DNA of 64,000 bases, from the NCBI GenBank assembly GCA_022393335.1, contig JAJEKB010019221.1:1-64000 (forward strand), read 5' to 3'. This document shows positions 14,573 to 27,079 of the stretch, one piece after another (the stretch's first letter is position 1; each line of letters opens with the position of its first letter). The position numbers and the translations under genes are program-made. This DNA is from Macrotrachela quadricornifera (lineage: Eukaryota; Rotifera; Eurotatoria; Philodinida; Philodinidae). The notes under the pieces were generated by a model, which was not told the origin of the DNA, did no database searches, and was given only the letters and a program-made list of their open reading frames with translations.

Positions 14573-14815
14573 ATGATAACAGAAAACAATCATTCCAATC
14601 ACTTTCATGATTTCACTCCAACTTTAGATACTAACTTTTCGCTACGAGACTTGAAAATCTATAATAAACCTTTCGAAAACACTATCATATTGGAAGATAT
14701 TTTTATGAATTCTAAAATTAGACATTGTACTGAACATGCGTTTATCTCTCAAAGTCTTCTATGTACCAAGAATGATTTATTTGACTATGTTGTAATTCAG
14801 TCGCTTTCGAATTAA
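14573..14815 (+). CDS. Possible small ORF, unknown (80 aa)
   Basis: An 80-codon ATG-started frame with a mixed amino-acid composition (MITENNHSNHFHDFTPTLD at the start, ending VVIQSLSN) lies just beyond the Ig-repeat pseudogene. It has no recognised domain, signal peptide or membrane segment. Its composition is less biased than chance frames in this AT-rich DNA, but a random frame is not excluded. It could also be an exon remnant of the pseudogene to its left. Confidence 0.2.
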   Translation: MITENNHSNHFHDFTPTLDTNFSLRDLKIYNKPFENTIILEDIFMNSKIRHCTEHAFISQSLLCTKNDLFDYVVIQSLSN

Positions 14816-15009
14816 ATAAAGATACAATTTATTCAATAAGTAGTGATATATTGAGATTAAATAATACAAAAATCTTAAACAAAATAAACCAAACGAATAC
14901 AAAATCATATTTAAACTACAGTACATGAACAGATTTTAACATGAGAAAAAACAAAGTTGTAAAGTAACAATGAAATTTAAACACATAAATCAAACTAATG
15001 GCAAGTTAA

Positions 15010-15607
15010 TCAGTCATAAGCATTTTGTAATTGTTTTATTTCATTTTCTAGTAAATCTATCTTATTTTCTAATTCTTTATTTTTATCATTTAATTGTTTG
15101 TTTTCTTGACGTATTGCAATATTTTCTTGACGTATTGCATCATTTTGACTAATAATTATGCATAAATGACTTTTTAGAACTTCAAATGAAACGTTTGAAA
15201 CGATTTCACTTATTAATGTTTGTGTTGCAGTTGGTGTTTGATTTGATGTTAATGTTTGATTTGCAGATGTTGCAATAGTTAATGCTGATGTTTCACTCGT
15301 AGATAATTCATCAGTTAATATTGATATTTCACTTGCAGATGATTCATCGGTTAATGGTAATGGTTCAGATGTAATTGGTTCATCCTAAAACAAAAATATT
15401 TTAGACATAGGAGTCAAACAATAAAACTAGAAGCAAATCAATGACTAAAATTGCGGAAAAATTAAAATAGAGGTACTTCTTTTCCAAAAAGATGAATAAT
15501 AAAACAATATACGAAATTTGTTAATATCCTACTGAATATGAGTTTCTGGTTCAACTCACTTCTTCACTTTCTTCAGCTGAGCTATTGAATGTATTTGGCT
15601 TACACAT
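15010..15607 (-). CDS. Small coiled-coil protein, two exons
   Basis: Two exons join in phase 0: 15607-15560 (starting MCKPNTFNSSAEESEE) and 15384-15010, giving 140 residues. The donor is GTGAGT and the acceptor TTTTAG. The middle is a Ser/Thr/Asn/Gln-rich, acidic low-complexity segment. The last ~50 residues form a heptad-patterned coiled coil (IRQENKQLNDKNKELENKID) with two near-identical IRQEN repeats. There is no basic region before the zipper, so it is not a typical bZIP. The general plan (disordered N-terminus, short coiled coil) recalls geminin-like regulators, but I cannot show homology. An AG acceptor lies 8 nt before the ATG, so either the 5' end is trans-spliced or an upstream exon exists (see the ORF at 16,581-16,721). 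Confidence 0.55.
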
Positions 15608-16580
15608 TTTTTTTTCTACTATGAATAGAATAAACTGAGTATTTATATATATCTGCTTCACCACTAATTGGTTTGTATAGTTATAATTTTCTATTCAGAC
15701 ATTTTTGTCTTTCATTGCTGTCTAATTGGAAAATGAGATAAAAGCTATTGAATAACTTTTTCCGTCGGCAAAGATCATCGAACAGCAATGAAAAAAATTT
15801 AAAAAGAAAATTTCTTATCCATTTCTACCCTAACAAGAAGTCTAAAAGACAGAGATATCGATCAAATTTTGGTAGTTCTGTACATACAACAATGTACGCA
15901 CGATGAGTCGTCAATTTTAGATTTACAACATACGATTCTTTAATTTGTAATGTTTGTCTAATCTTTTTTAAAATTTACTCATTTTATAATATACAATATA
16001 TGCTAGACAATTTTTAAAAAATCTAAACGGTCAAGATCGATCAGGTTGATTTATTCAAATAGAGCTCTTTATAAATTGAAGAAAAATTAGACAAATAAGA
16101 AAGAATACAAATAAACTGTTAGATAGGCAACTTTTTTGTTGTCTGATTCTGTTGATTTTTAAATAAAGTTATATACTAATTAGTTAATTTTAACCAAGAT
16201 AATCTATCAACTATAGATACGCGAGTAGGTGTTTTTTCATTTCTCCTTGTTGAAGTGTTTCTTCTTAAAGAAAATGAGCGATTTTCACTGAAACTGAAAT
16301 GTAGACGTACTAGCAAACAGTGAGTCATTGATGTATGTTTACATTCTTTCTTTCCATTTCGTCTAAGTATTTCTGACTTTATATAGAAGAAGTATTTCTC
16401 TATTAAAGAAAAACAATTTCTCCATACACTAGTACTATTGTTCATTGCTGACTTATCGTTTAAAAAACAATTACTTTAGTAATCGATGAAGAATACTTGA
16501 AGATCGAATGTGATATACTAAAAAAAACCCATTAGATATGATGTTAGTTGAAGAACAAAAAAAACTTTGTCTTTTTTCAT

Positions 16581-16721
16581 TTACATATTTTCTTTTTCAT
16601 TATCTGCCATTAAATTATCTTCTGTATCATCTTCGTACGTTTCTCGGTTAAATCGTTTACATCGCCGTGGTGTTCTTTCCATTGGAGTCGGCTTAAATTT
16701 TTTTTGTTGATAAGTTTTCAT
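16581..16721 (-). CDS. Short ORF or 5' exon, unknown (46 aa)
   Basis: The frame starts MKTYQQKKFKPTPMERTPRR and continues with an acidic tail. It is preceded by a good acceptor (CTTTCAG) 6 nt before the ATG. Near its end lies a good donor (AT|GTAAAT, exon end 16,585), so it may be the first exon of the coiled-coil gene downstream on the same strand. Joining it to the acceptor before 15,607 is out of frame by one base across a run of eight As, so either a separate small gene, another exon or a homopolymer error must be involved. The TPRR(C)KR stretch is basic and resembles a phosphorylation or nuclear-localisation motif. Confidence 0.35.
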   Translation of the reverse strand: MKTYQQKKFKPTPMERTPRRCKRFNRETYEDDTEDNLMADNEKENM

Positions 16722-16722
16722 G

Positions 16723-19700
16723 ACTATCTGAAAGATTCAAATAGAAAAGATTAGTTACCTATATCAAACTATAGGTTATAATAATGATTCTATAATATTT
16801 ATCATTTTCCCCGTTTCTTTCTTTTATTTCTTCGTTCGTCCATTTATATCACTACTTAGTTAATGTGATGATGTATAAACGACAGATATCACTACAAGAA
16901 AAAGAACCGTTTTATTGTTATCTAAACAATGGAAAACGAAAACAAGATGATTCAGTTTTATTAATCGATGAAACAATCATTACAGATTAGATTCTATATA
17001 TTTTAAAATTGTCATATAAATTATCGATAAAATACGTTAATAAAATTTGAAATTATATTTGACAAAAGATCCTATAATGAATAATATGAAATTCAGATAA
17101 TTTCCTAGAGAACATAAAATATGGACTGCTTCATTACACATATCTATGAGACAATGAGCATTAATTTATGCATTTGATCAAAGATTAACATTGATTTTTT
17201 TAAATAGTTAATCGCTACTAACACGAATTGAAACGATAAAAAAAACATGAAAGGTATTTTTACTGATTAACAAAGCAATAAATTGAAGGCAAGATGTGAA
17301 CTATTGAACTTATACTACTGACTCGTACAGTGATCTTAATTTAATTCTCTGTATCACTCTTCCAGTGCAGCTTTTAATGATCAAGTTGTACGGAACGAAG
17401 TATCATGTCTATATAGTAATGAATTCGTGAAGTTTCCTATTCATTCCGATATTAACTTTGACCAATTTGAGATTGACCACATATATTTTTCAACTAGTTC
17501 AATCTTTGAATGGACGTACGTTCTATATTTTATTTGAGAATAATTTGAAAAAATATTCATCCAATCTTGGATTCGATCTAAGCTTGAATGTAACCTCAGT
17601 TTAGACGCTGACATATATTCTTGTATTTATTAATAAGAAAGATAATTGAAAAGAAATGTCGATCGAAAGAAGTTATGTGCTTAAAATAGAATGTCAATTT
17701 TTGCTCATTTCTTTTGGAAAAATGTTCTTCCGTGAAAAGTTATATACATAGCTTTCATCTATACTTGATAGATCATCCAATGAACTAATACTCAAGCCAT
17801 TTATATGCAGTATCTTTGAGAAAAATGAAGTAAAAAATAAAAACTTTGTTGTTTAGCTGTTTATTGTCTTTGTCCTTCCGAAAAGAAGAAGCGACTATGT
17901 GAATGGTTGTGAATTGATCAATTTTCCTAAGACAAAAAGCTACTATTACATCATATTGATCTTCTTTAAAACTAACAATTCTTTTTTTCAAAAAAAATTC
18001 GATAGTCGTTGCTTTCTAAATTTTTCAATGTATTTTCATATTTTTGTTTTTTTCTTTTCTATAATATTCAAACATTTGAAAAAGTATAAAGACAGGTATT
18101 TAATACCATTCACACATCTTGATTTATATAGCCGTATGAAAAGAAAATGTTTTTTTTTGATTGTATCAATAAATGATTTGAATATTTCTTCAACTTATCT
18201 CTACCTACTTGTACGTAGAACAGGCAATAATTTCAATTATTCTTACAACAATATTATTTTTTTCTTTATTCTTAGTTGCTTCAATAAGAAAATTTTCTTT
18301 GAGTAAAATTGATAGAAAACATTACCATTTGAAGGTATACATTCACCTATGCTCGCATTAAAAAGATATGAATTTTCTTAAATATTAAACTAATTTTCTA
18401 TTTAAATGAAACCATGATCAAAATTTTTTATACGATAGTTAAAATTCTGCATAGGATTTATTTATATCTGAGTCTTATGTCAAAAGAATTATATTCAAAT
18501 TAAGGGTATGAAGAAAACTATATGAAAAATATATTGCTTTCTTCAACAGTTAAAATTTAAAATATCGTTTAAAATGAGTATCAAAATACATTGTTTTTAT
18601 CAGAATCGAATAAAAAATCAATACTTTTACGTCTTCAATACAAAGAAGACAGTCTTTACATGCCTGTTACTATTTAATAAGTCTCTAACAGGAGAAAAGC
18701 AATTGAATAATTCATCTAACATTTAATCTGGATAACTTTAAAACAAGAAGATTTTTAATGAAATAAGATCGTTTAATTTTTTTCTTTTTCCTAAATGATG
18801 ATATATGATGATAAATTTTTCGAAATTTTAAGAAAAAAAGTAGAGAAACACCAATAAGGTCGATATTTTTTTTACGTAAAAAAAAGCACGTGTAAACGTG
18901 TTTTCAAAATTTTTCTTCACGAAAAACAAGTTTGAAAACATTAATTTTCGTCAACTCGTATTTTTGCAGAACGTAATATTATTTTTAACGCGTTAAATTA
19001 TCACTTTCTACATATTATTACACGCTTTTTATATAGACAAACGCCAACCTTTTCATTATTTATCTAACTGAAGAGTATTAAATTGTGTAGGGTGGACAAA
19101 AATAAAGTTAAAGAAAATTTTTGTATATCGATACACTTCAATACACATTCGGAATGAATAACAAGAAATTTATGATATTGTAATATGTTGTATTCATTTA
19201 CTGATTCAATATCTACGAACACAGGTGAGCGAAAAAATAAAATGATACACGTCCTTGTAACACAATTGGTTCAGGGATTCACAGGTCGTGATGTCACGTT
19301 GTTCCAGTTCATCTTAATGCGGCAGAGAACAGTGCTAAAATTTTAAGTAGTAGGATGATGCCGATATATCATAATATCTAATGACATTTTCTCTTCTTTT
19401 AATAATACAGTTGAATCTATAAAAGTGAAATACTGTTTATTAGTTCTTTTTGTCTTTTGAAACTGTCTATATACATGTTATTTACTCTGTTTGATGTCAT
19501 AGAAATGAGAAATGTTTTAATATGTGGACGATTTATATAACTCAATATTACGATCATATATCTCTATCTTCCTATTCGAAACAATAAGATCATACATGAC
19601 GAAATTTGAATTAAAACTAAGACTATACACAATGTCAGGCTATTAGGACAGTCAGCGAGTGTTTTTCGTCTCCATAAATCATCAGATTTCTTGGTTCACA

Positions 19701-20625
19701 GCACAGAGATATATTATCGCTATACTGGGTCACATAAACCACTATATGTTTCAGGAACATAGATCTATTAGCGAATGGTAATGATATTTTGTTAAGCAGT
19801 ATCAGCTACTTGTATAATGTGATACACACTAAGCAGAGAAGGTCTACTTTGGGCAAGCGAATGAAAAATGATCTAATACATTCCGTAGTGAAGTCAAAAT
19901 GAAAAGAAAATTAAAAAGTAACCTTATCATAAAGTAATAAGTTCCAATTTTTTTGTAACTGTCTCAACACCTAATTAAACGATGATATTCAATTTTTTTC
20001 TATTGGTATCTTATGATAAAATCTTCCTGCTTCAGTTTTTTATCTGCAGAAAAATTTTATGGTTATATCATCGAAACGAAAACAGGCTAAATTGTTTTTT
20101 TGGTGCATGTCTATTAATCGCCATATTTATTTAATCGAAGATGCTTGAAAATTTGAAAAAGACTTGCCTGTCAAAAGAGGTTTTTGATACGATGAGTAGA
20201 GACATGCACTAAAAAATGAAATGGTGATGGAATAGGATATTAACCAATTGGTGGTGGAAGGGTGGTGGCACGAATAACTAACTTTGTGTTTTGAAAATAA
20301 ACATTTTTTTTTGAGATAGAAATTTTGAACAAGTTGAAGATGTCCTAATCAGAAAATTTTAATCAAAACATAAAAAAGATAACTTTCAAGATGAATATAC
20401 AATAAAATCGGCTATTATGATGACAATATGCATTCATACTTGAGCATGTTGGGAAAAACATTTTAAAAAGAGTGTTACTGTCTCGTTTTTTTTCAATAGA
20501 ATTCAGTATAGTAAAATCAATTTTTCCTATTATGATTGTTTTTATTTATCATTGCCTTAGGATCTATAAAAAAAACCAAAGATTTGAAATCTTTTTTTGT
20601 AATATAATATATTTGTCTTTTTTTG
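16723..20625. other. Intergenic, no gene seen
   Basis: This is about 3.9 kb of AT-rich DNA. Open frames here are rich in F, Y, I, K and N and look like chance. A less AT-rich patch at about 19,220-19,330 contains phrases such as GGTTCAGGG and TGATGTCACG and may be the end of an old repeat. A small hairpin (CACGTGTAAACGTG) lies at about 18,889. Nothing is firm. Confidence 0.55.
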
Positions 20626-20657
20626 TTTCTCTCTCTTAATAGGACTATTATTAAACA

Positions 20658-23600
20658 ATGATGGATATAAATAAGATGTATTCGACTCTTAAACCAAAAC
20701 TGTACCCATATGGATTTCAATGTGATGCAACAAAGCTTCTTAGGACTTCATTTGCATTTTTAATCAGTTATGTGCTCGCATCCTGGATGATTACAACTGT
20801 TTCACTTATGTTTGTAGCTCGTTTGGGTCAAGAACAGATGAATGGTAGTGCATTAGCCACTACATTTTATACTTTGATTGGTACTTCCGTCATGTTAGGC
20901 CTTAATTTTGGTTGTGACACATTACTACCGCAATGCTATGGTGGAAATAAACGCAAAATGGGGATTATATTGCAACGTGCAATGATCATTGCTTTATATG
21001 CATGTTTTATCATATGGACATTAATGTTGAATGCAGTAAGTTATTTAAAAAATACTTTAACCATCTTCAAACATATCATTTTCTTAGATTCTATCTTTTA
21101 TGATAACTAAAAACAAATGATGAAAAAAGAAAGAAAAATAACATGTTCTTTTGAATGATTTAGAAACATATATATAATCCTAACTACTAATACCTTTCCA
21201 ATTTAATCTATAATTAAAAGTATTTCGTTTTGTTATTTATACAAATATGAATATGAGAGCTGAAAAATTCCATAAGAATACTTGCTCGATATATTAATTG
21301 TAGAAAAAGTTTTCAGATGAGAAGGTATATGCATATCAATGATGAAACAAGAATGAGATGCGTATATATCCAAATAATTAATTGAACTCATTTGTTTAAT
21401 TTAAGAAAGTTCATAAATGAACCAATTATGATAACATTCGATGTATATAACTGTTGCATTATTTCTGTTACACATTTTTTTTCATAGATTATCGATCAAG
21501 AGAATTATCAAAGAGATATATTTATTAACGATAAAGAATATTGGAAATATATGATTATAATATTGAGCTATGTAAAACCTCATGTATCTATGAAGAGAAG
21601 ACTTTCCTCTTTCTTCTTACTCTATATTGCATCTAATTTTGTACTTAAAATAATATTAATTACATGGATGATTAATATACATTATTGTTTGCATTAATGT
21701 AGTTTTGATCACCACTACGAAAAGATGTATAATTTTTATTGAGATTAATAGTCATGAGTGATATAATAAAACTTTAATGATTCTTGTAATAATTATTGTG
21801 TTGACAATGAATAAATACCATATAGAGTGAAAACAGGAAAAGCAAGATTTTTACGACGAGTGTATTTATTATTTATGTTTATATCTAGCTGATTTCATAT
21901 ATGTTAAATTTGAAATTTGATTAGTGAAACTTGCAATGAAGATATTTTTGTTTATCCCGAGATTTTTCTCAATCAAAAAGAGGACAACATATATTGAGTT
22001 CAACTGAAGCTTGAATACATGAAACAGTAACTCGACCGAATAAATTTAATAGTAATTATTTTCCTTGATTTCAATCAATTTATTTATTAATGAGAAAATT
22101 ATAATTTGTTTGAATTTCTAGACACATGTGTTGAGATGGTTTGAAAAAGATGAATATATTCTTGGTATTGCTGGGAAATTTTTAAAATATTATCTTTTTA
22201 TTGTACCATTTGATGCACTTTCATTGATGCTTCGAATGTACATTGCAAGTACTGGTAGAATACGAGCACTTCTTTATATGAATGCTATTGGCAATATTGT
22301 CAATATTTTATCACATTATGTTTGTTTATACCATCTAAATTTGGATATTTTGTCAGCACCTATATCAATTACTATTGCATATGCTTCTATTGTAATTACG
22401 GGTATTGCTTATATTCGTTTTTCATCCATTTATGAAGAAACATGGCATCCTGTTACCCGTGCTTGTTTGCAAGAATGGAATATTTATTTAAATTTGGCTA
22501 TTCCAGGTGTGGTGTCCATTATGTAAGTATATTATCGATACTCAAAATATAGATTAAATGATAAAGAACGCTATTTTGAAGTTATATGACCCAATAAGAG
22601 AGAGTGTATATAATGTTAGACTCTCGTTTATCAGCATATTCTTTGTATAAAAAAACGAAATGTTATTTCCATTTGCGTGTATCTAACATGTTCTCAAATC
22701 AACTAGCACCTATCAAAAAAGGTTTTAATAATACATGGTGTGTACTTATGTAGCTGTGGCATAAACAGTTATTTAACAATAGTCAGGAAAAATTATATCG
22801 TATGACAATTAAGTAATACTCTTTCGGTTATTTATTGATAAAATAAGTCTGGCTCTGTGATCATTTTTTTAATTTATATTAATTATAAATCTTTATACAT
22901 TTATTTATTTGTATTATAGAGCTGAATGTTCATCTATCGAATTGAGTGCGTTTTTTGCAGCTGGTCTTAGCACTGATTCTCTTTCTGCTCAAATAATAAT
23001 AAAACAAGTTGTAGCATTACTTTTCTTGATTATGTCATCGGTTGGCGATGCTGGTAATATTCTCATTGGACAATATCTTGGTGCAAATAAACCTATGGAA
23101 GCAGCCAATGCTAAAAATATTACTTTTACATTGGCTTTAATTTTAATTGTAGTTAATGCTTTGGCGATACTAGGTTCTTATTATTGGTTACCATTTCTTT
23201 TTAATATTCCAGCAAATGCAGTATCATTAGCTCGACGTGGTCTTTTATTAAGCATTATTTTCAACATCTTTCATGGAATACATGCTGTACAAACTGATGT
23301 AGTTAAAGCATGGTGAGTTTATATATTTCATTGAACTAACAAGATTCCCAATCTTTTAATAAGATTGATATGAGATGATACACTTTTTGATATTGATGAA
23401 GTGTAATAATAATATTTATCGACTATCTCACTTTTTTCCAGACATAAATTTTTTGATTTATTCATGTATAATTGTTTATTAATATAATTGACCAATTTAA
23501 AAGTAAATAATGATTTGAATATTCGTAAAAATGAAATAGTAATTAATAAATGTTACAAAATTCTGAGAAGTTTTCTTGTTTTACATACAAGAAGGATCCA

Positions 23601-24701
23601 TGTGAGATGCTTTTTTTTGTACAGTTATTTATTTCACAGTATTTTTTAGCTACTAATAATTGATTAATATATACGGATCCGTAATTGTAGATATAGTTAA
23701 AATAAACAGTCTCTTTTATTCTTTACTTATGATCTTTAAAATGAAATAAAGGAATTGGATCCTACCATTACTAATAATTAATTAAGCCTTTAATAACGAA
23801 GCAAATTTGAGATGACGCATATCTGAAAGGGATATTGAATGACAGAATGAACTTTCATCTTGATGGGAATAAATAGGTGAATTCATTCAAATTCAATGCT
23901 ATGAATATTGTTCTACACTTCAAAAAAATTTCATTCTTACTTATAGTCGATGCTGGAATTACCAGTAGAAAAATTAGTTAGATTTCTTTTTGAATTTACA
24001 ACATTACGAGGAATATATTGTGTTTAATAACAGAGAAATGTACATAAGACTAGATTATAAATGCAAAAATGTATGCATAAAATCGATATAATTTTAAATT
24101 AAAAGATTTTATACATGTTAAACTGAGATTGAAAAAATGAGCAAGTTATAATAAACTTTAGTATTATCATTTAATAAAGAAATAGAACATAATTTATTTT
24201 ATTTTTAGTGGAATGCAGAAATATGCATGTATAATTTTATTCTTTGGTTTTTACGTTATTGGACTTCCTCTCGCATATATTTTAATGTTTTTTTTCAATA
24301 TGGATATATTTGGTTTTTGGGACGGAATGATTTTTGCTGAAACAATAACAAATACATTTATATTTATTCTTATATGGCGTTTTGACTGGAATAGTTTTTC
24401 AAAAGCGGCACTTGATCATATTCGCTTGTCTATGCCATTCGTACATTCAAAACCTGATTCATTGTCATCGACCGTTCCTAGTGAACATATGGAACTATTA
24501 TCGTACCCATCTGATCGTAAGAATAAACATAAAAAGATTGGTAAACACATTACAATGGAACTGGAACCTATCAAAGAAGAAGATATGTCTAGTGAAATAA
24601 CATCAGATGAATCATTGTATAAATTACTTCGGATCAAAATTATTGTATTAATTCCACTTTTTTTAATGTTCATTATTAGTCTCATCATTTCTGTTAAATA
24701 A
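20658..24701 (+). CDS. MATE-family multidrug/organic cation-proton antiporter (SLC47-like)
   Basis: Four exons, 20658-21035, 22122-22522, 22920-23312 and 24209-24701, join in frame to 554 residues, close to the ~570 of animal MATE/SLC47 proteins. MATE proteins exchange cationic drugs and metabolites for protons across membranes. Many hydrophobic helices are visible. Family-like stretches include VARLGQEQMNGSALATTFY, MLGLNFGCDTLLPQCYGG, SSVGDAGNILIGQYLGA and FYVIGLPLAYILMF. The C-terminus adds a ~70-residue charged cytoplasmic stretch and a last hydrophobic segment, as in animal members. Introns of 1,086, 397 and 896 bp are much longer than in the neighbouring genes. A strong acceptor (TTAATAG) lies 16 nt before the ATG. 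An AATAAA signal overlaps the stop. I chose the first ATG of an ATGATG pair. Confidence 0.9.
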
Positions 24702-26620
24702 AAAAGAATTCTAATTTAAAATTAAAAATTATCAAAAATGTTTGTTGTCTCTTTATATTTACTTCTTTCTAACAAAAATTAGATCCATGTCAGACATTAA
24801 TGGAAAATATTTTTTTTTTTTGAGAAGGAAAATAGTGATAAGAATTATTGAAAATCATAACATAACTAAACTGAAAAGATTCCCGATAATGAATATTTTC
24901 TATGATTGCAACTTTAGAGAATCCATATTGCAGAAACAAATTTTATAATAATTAAAAACAAAAGAGTTAAGAAATAAATTGTAGAAAATGTCAATAAGAG
25001 TAAGAATAAGTAAATAAAAATTGATCGATCTAATGAAGAAAACGAAAATGAATTGAAAGAATTATTGTGAGAAACTTTAAGTGTGTGTATGGGATAACCG
25101 AGTAATAGAGTAAGAGAATATAACATGAAAAATTTTAACATATATTATTTTGTATTTCATTCGATTCTACATGAAAAATTGAGGTTAAGAAACTTTTCCT
25201 AGATCTTTAAGCACTATACTCGTTAAAATATAGACATTCTAACATAAACTTCTAAGAAGACTGGAAGGTATCATCCACAATAATTTGAGTTTTCCAAAAT
25301 TTGGTAATTTTAAAAAAGTGAAATTTTTCAATATTTCTCATCTTTTTATAGCCATTTTAAAAGTAACAAAAACTTAGTTCTTGAGCTTTTCAGGACATTC
25401 AATTTTGCACAAGCTGCGCTAATTTTCAACGTTACAAATAGGAGTCATTAGGTGGAACTTTTGAGAAGAAAGCCAGTGAATAGCATCATTCAAAGAAAAT
25501 TAGCGGTTCTCCTGTTTTTTTTACTTCACAAATTTGGAATCGAATGATATTTCTACATTTATAGGAGTATGTTTCTGCTATTTTGTATCGAGGTAAAACT
25601 TTAAAAATTGGCTGCACAATTTTTGTGCCCTATCTGAGTTAGGAAGAAGCTACTCAAGAATTTTATGATCACCGGTTTATTAATACCTTCTGTTCAAACA
25701 TGTATGCTGGGCAAGTGCTAGTATGCTGTAATTTCAAGAAGGAAGCATCCATCTACTTTGAAACTTACGGCGTATATGTAGTTCTATTTTCTCTTTCTTA
25801 CAAACATATCTTAATTAGACAAAGAATGAACCAGATATTTGACGATCAACTAGAAGTCGAATCTACAGATCGAAAACATCAAAATAGCGTCAAACTACGC
25901 GTGTTTTCAATTATAAGATCCAAGTCATCAAATTTTTCTTTGTTTTCTTTGAAGCATATTTTTTTAAATTGCTTAGAATAAAAAGTTGTTAGCCTTCCAG
26001 CACAAAAATTCAAGTCTGTTTACCATATTACTCGTTCTTAATCTACATCCACTAATTAAAGCTTGATAAGTCAAAATATAGAAAACATGGGAGAGATTTT
26101 CCAAATCAACTTTCTCAGTGAATATTCAGCCGAGAGCAATGAGTGAAACGTATAAAGAATAGAATTCCTTGACTTCTATCTGAAGCTATCTTTCGTTTCA
26201 TTAAAACTAACTGTGTTTGACGTAGTGAAGTCACAATAGATGATCAACTAATAAAAATATACGACCGCCCGACTACTGTACTAATCGACACAAAATGCAA
26301 TGAACTCGGACATATTCGAAAGAGCTTCAACTTTAATTGTAATGCTTGTAGAAGATGCATGTAACAAAAATGGTTTTTTGAAGTATACAAGGAAACATTA
26401 TTTGCTGTCAGGAATGTAAACAAAACTCTTCATCAAATGACTGCAAAGCTATTTTTTATATCATTTTAATATATTCTTTCCTTTCGATTAAAAAAGCACC
26501 TTTGCTTTGTACTGCACAATTTACAGATATTCACTCCATAATAATGTTATAAATATGTTAATGACAATAATAAAATTATAATGGATATACTTTTTAGAAC
26601 AAAAATGCTTTAATAAAAAA
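24702..26620. other. Intergenic, no supported gene
   Basis: AT-rich sequence downstream of the MATE gene. An open frame of 93 codons at 25,700-25,981 has no recognisable domain and I do not count it as a gene. Confidence 0.5.
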
Positions 26621-26720
26621 ATTAAATACAAGTAGCGCGCGCCTGAGGACTCGTTCAGCCCTTCCTCGTACAAATCATGTTTCTAAACTATCACCAAGCT
26701 ATTCATACACAATCAAAAAT

Positions 26721-26895
26721 CCAAAGCCAAGATCAAGTCCCTCATCCTCAGTTACCTTTGGTCAAACTTTATAAGAAAAAATTGTCCCGTGAAAAAGTGA
26801 GTCTTTGTGTAAAAAACTTATCAGCAAAAAAATTTTGAAAAACTGACCTCAGATTTGAACTTCTCATCCTCGATTACCTTTGATCGAGTTTTATT
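26721..26895 (+). repeat. Dispersed repeat, two plus-strand copies
   Basis: The core CTCATCCTC(A/G)(G/A)TTACCTTTG is present at 26,741-26,765 and again at 26,863-26,882, each followed by a GTCAAA- or ATCGAG-type T-rich tail. An inverted copy lies at 30,621-30,646, next to the aldo-keto reductase gene. This marks an ancient interspersed family of unknown type. Confidence 0.55.
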
Positions 26896-27079
26896 GAAAA
26901 GGATGCTGTCTGTTTCGACATCATTATTCGAACAATAAAAGAAGTGTGGATATATAAGCAAGCAAGCAGACAATCGATGTTTGCTAAACTCTACTCTACG
27001 AGGAAGAGAGCAACATTTATCTTTTAACATCATTTCTTATACCTGATTGTTGCTTATGAGATATATCGGCATAACCAGC

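Noticed and set aside
16176..16445. 89-codon minus-strand frame
   Set aside because: No recognisable domain or codon bias; likely chance.
17785..18306. 135-codon plus-strand and 68-codon minus-strand frames
   Set aside because: Composition is dominated by F, Y, I, K and N as expected for random AT-rich DNA; no start context, splice signals or domain.
25700..25981. 93-codon plus-strand frame
   Set aside because: No domain or supporting gene structure; surrounded by degraded repeats.
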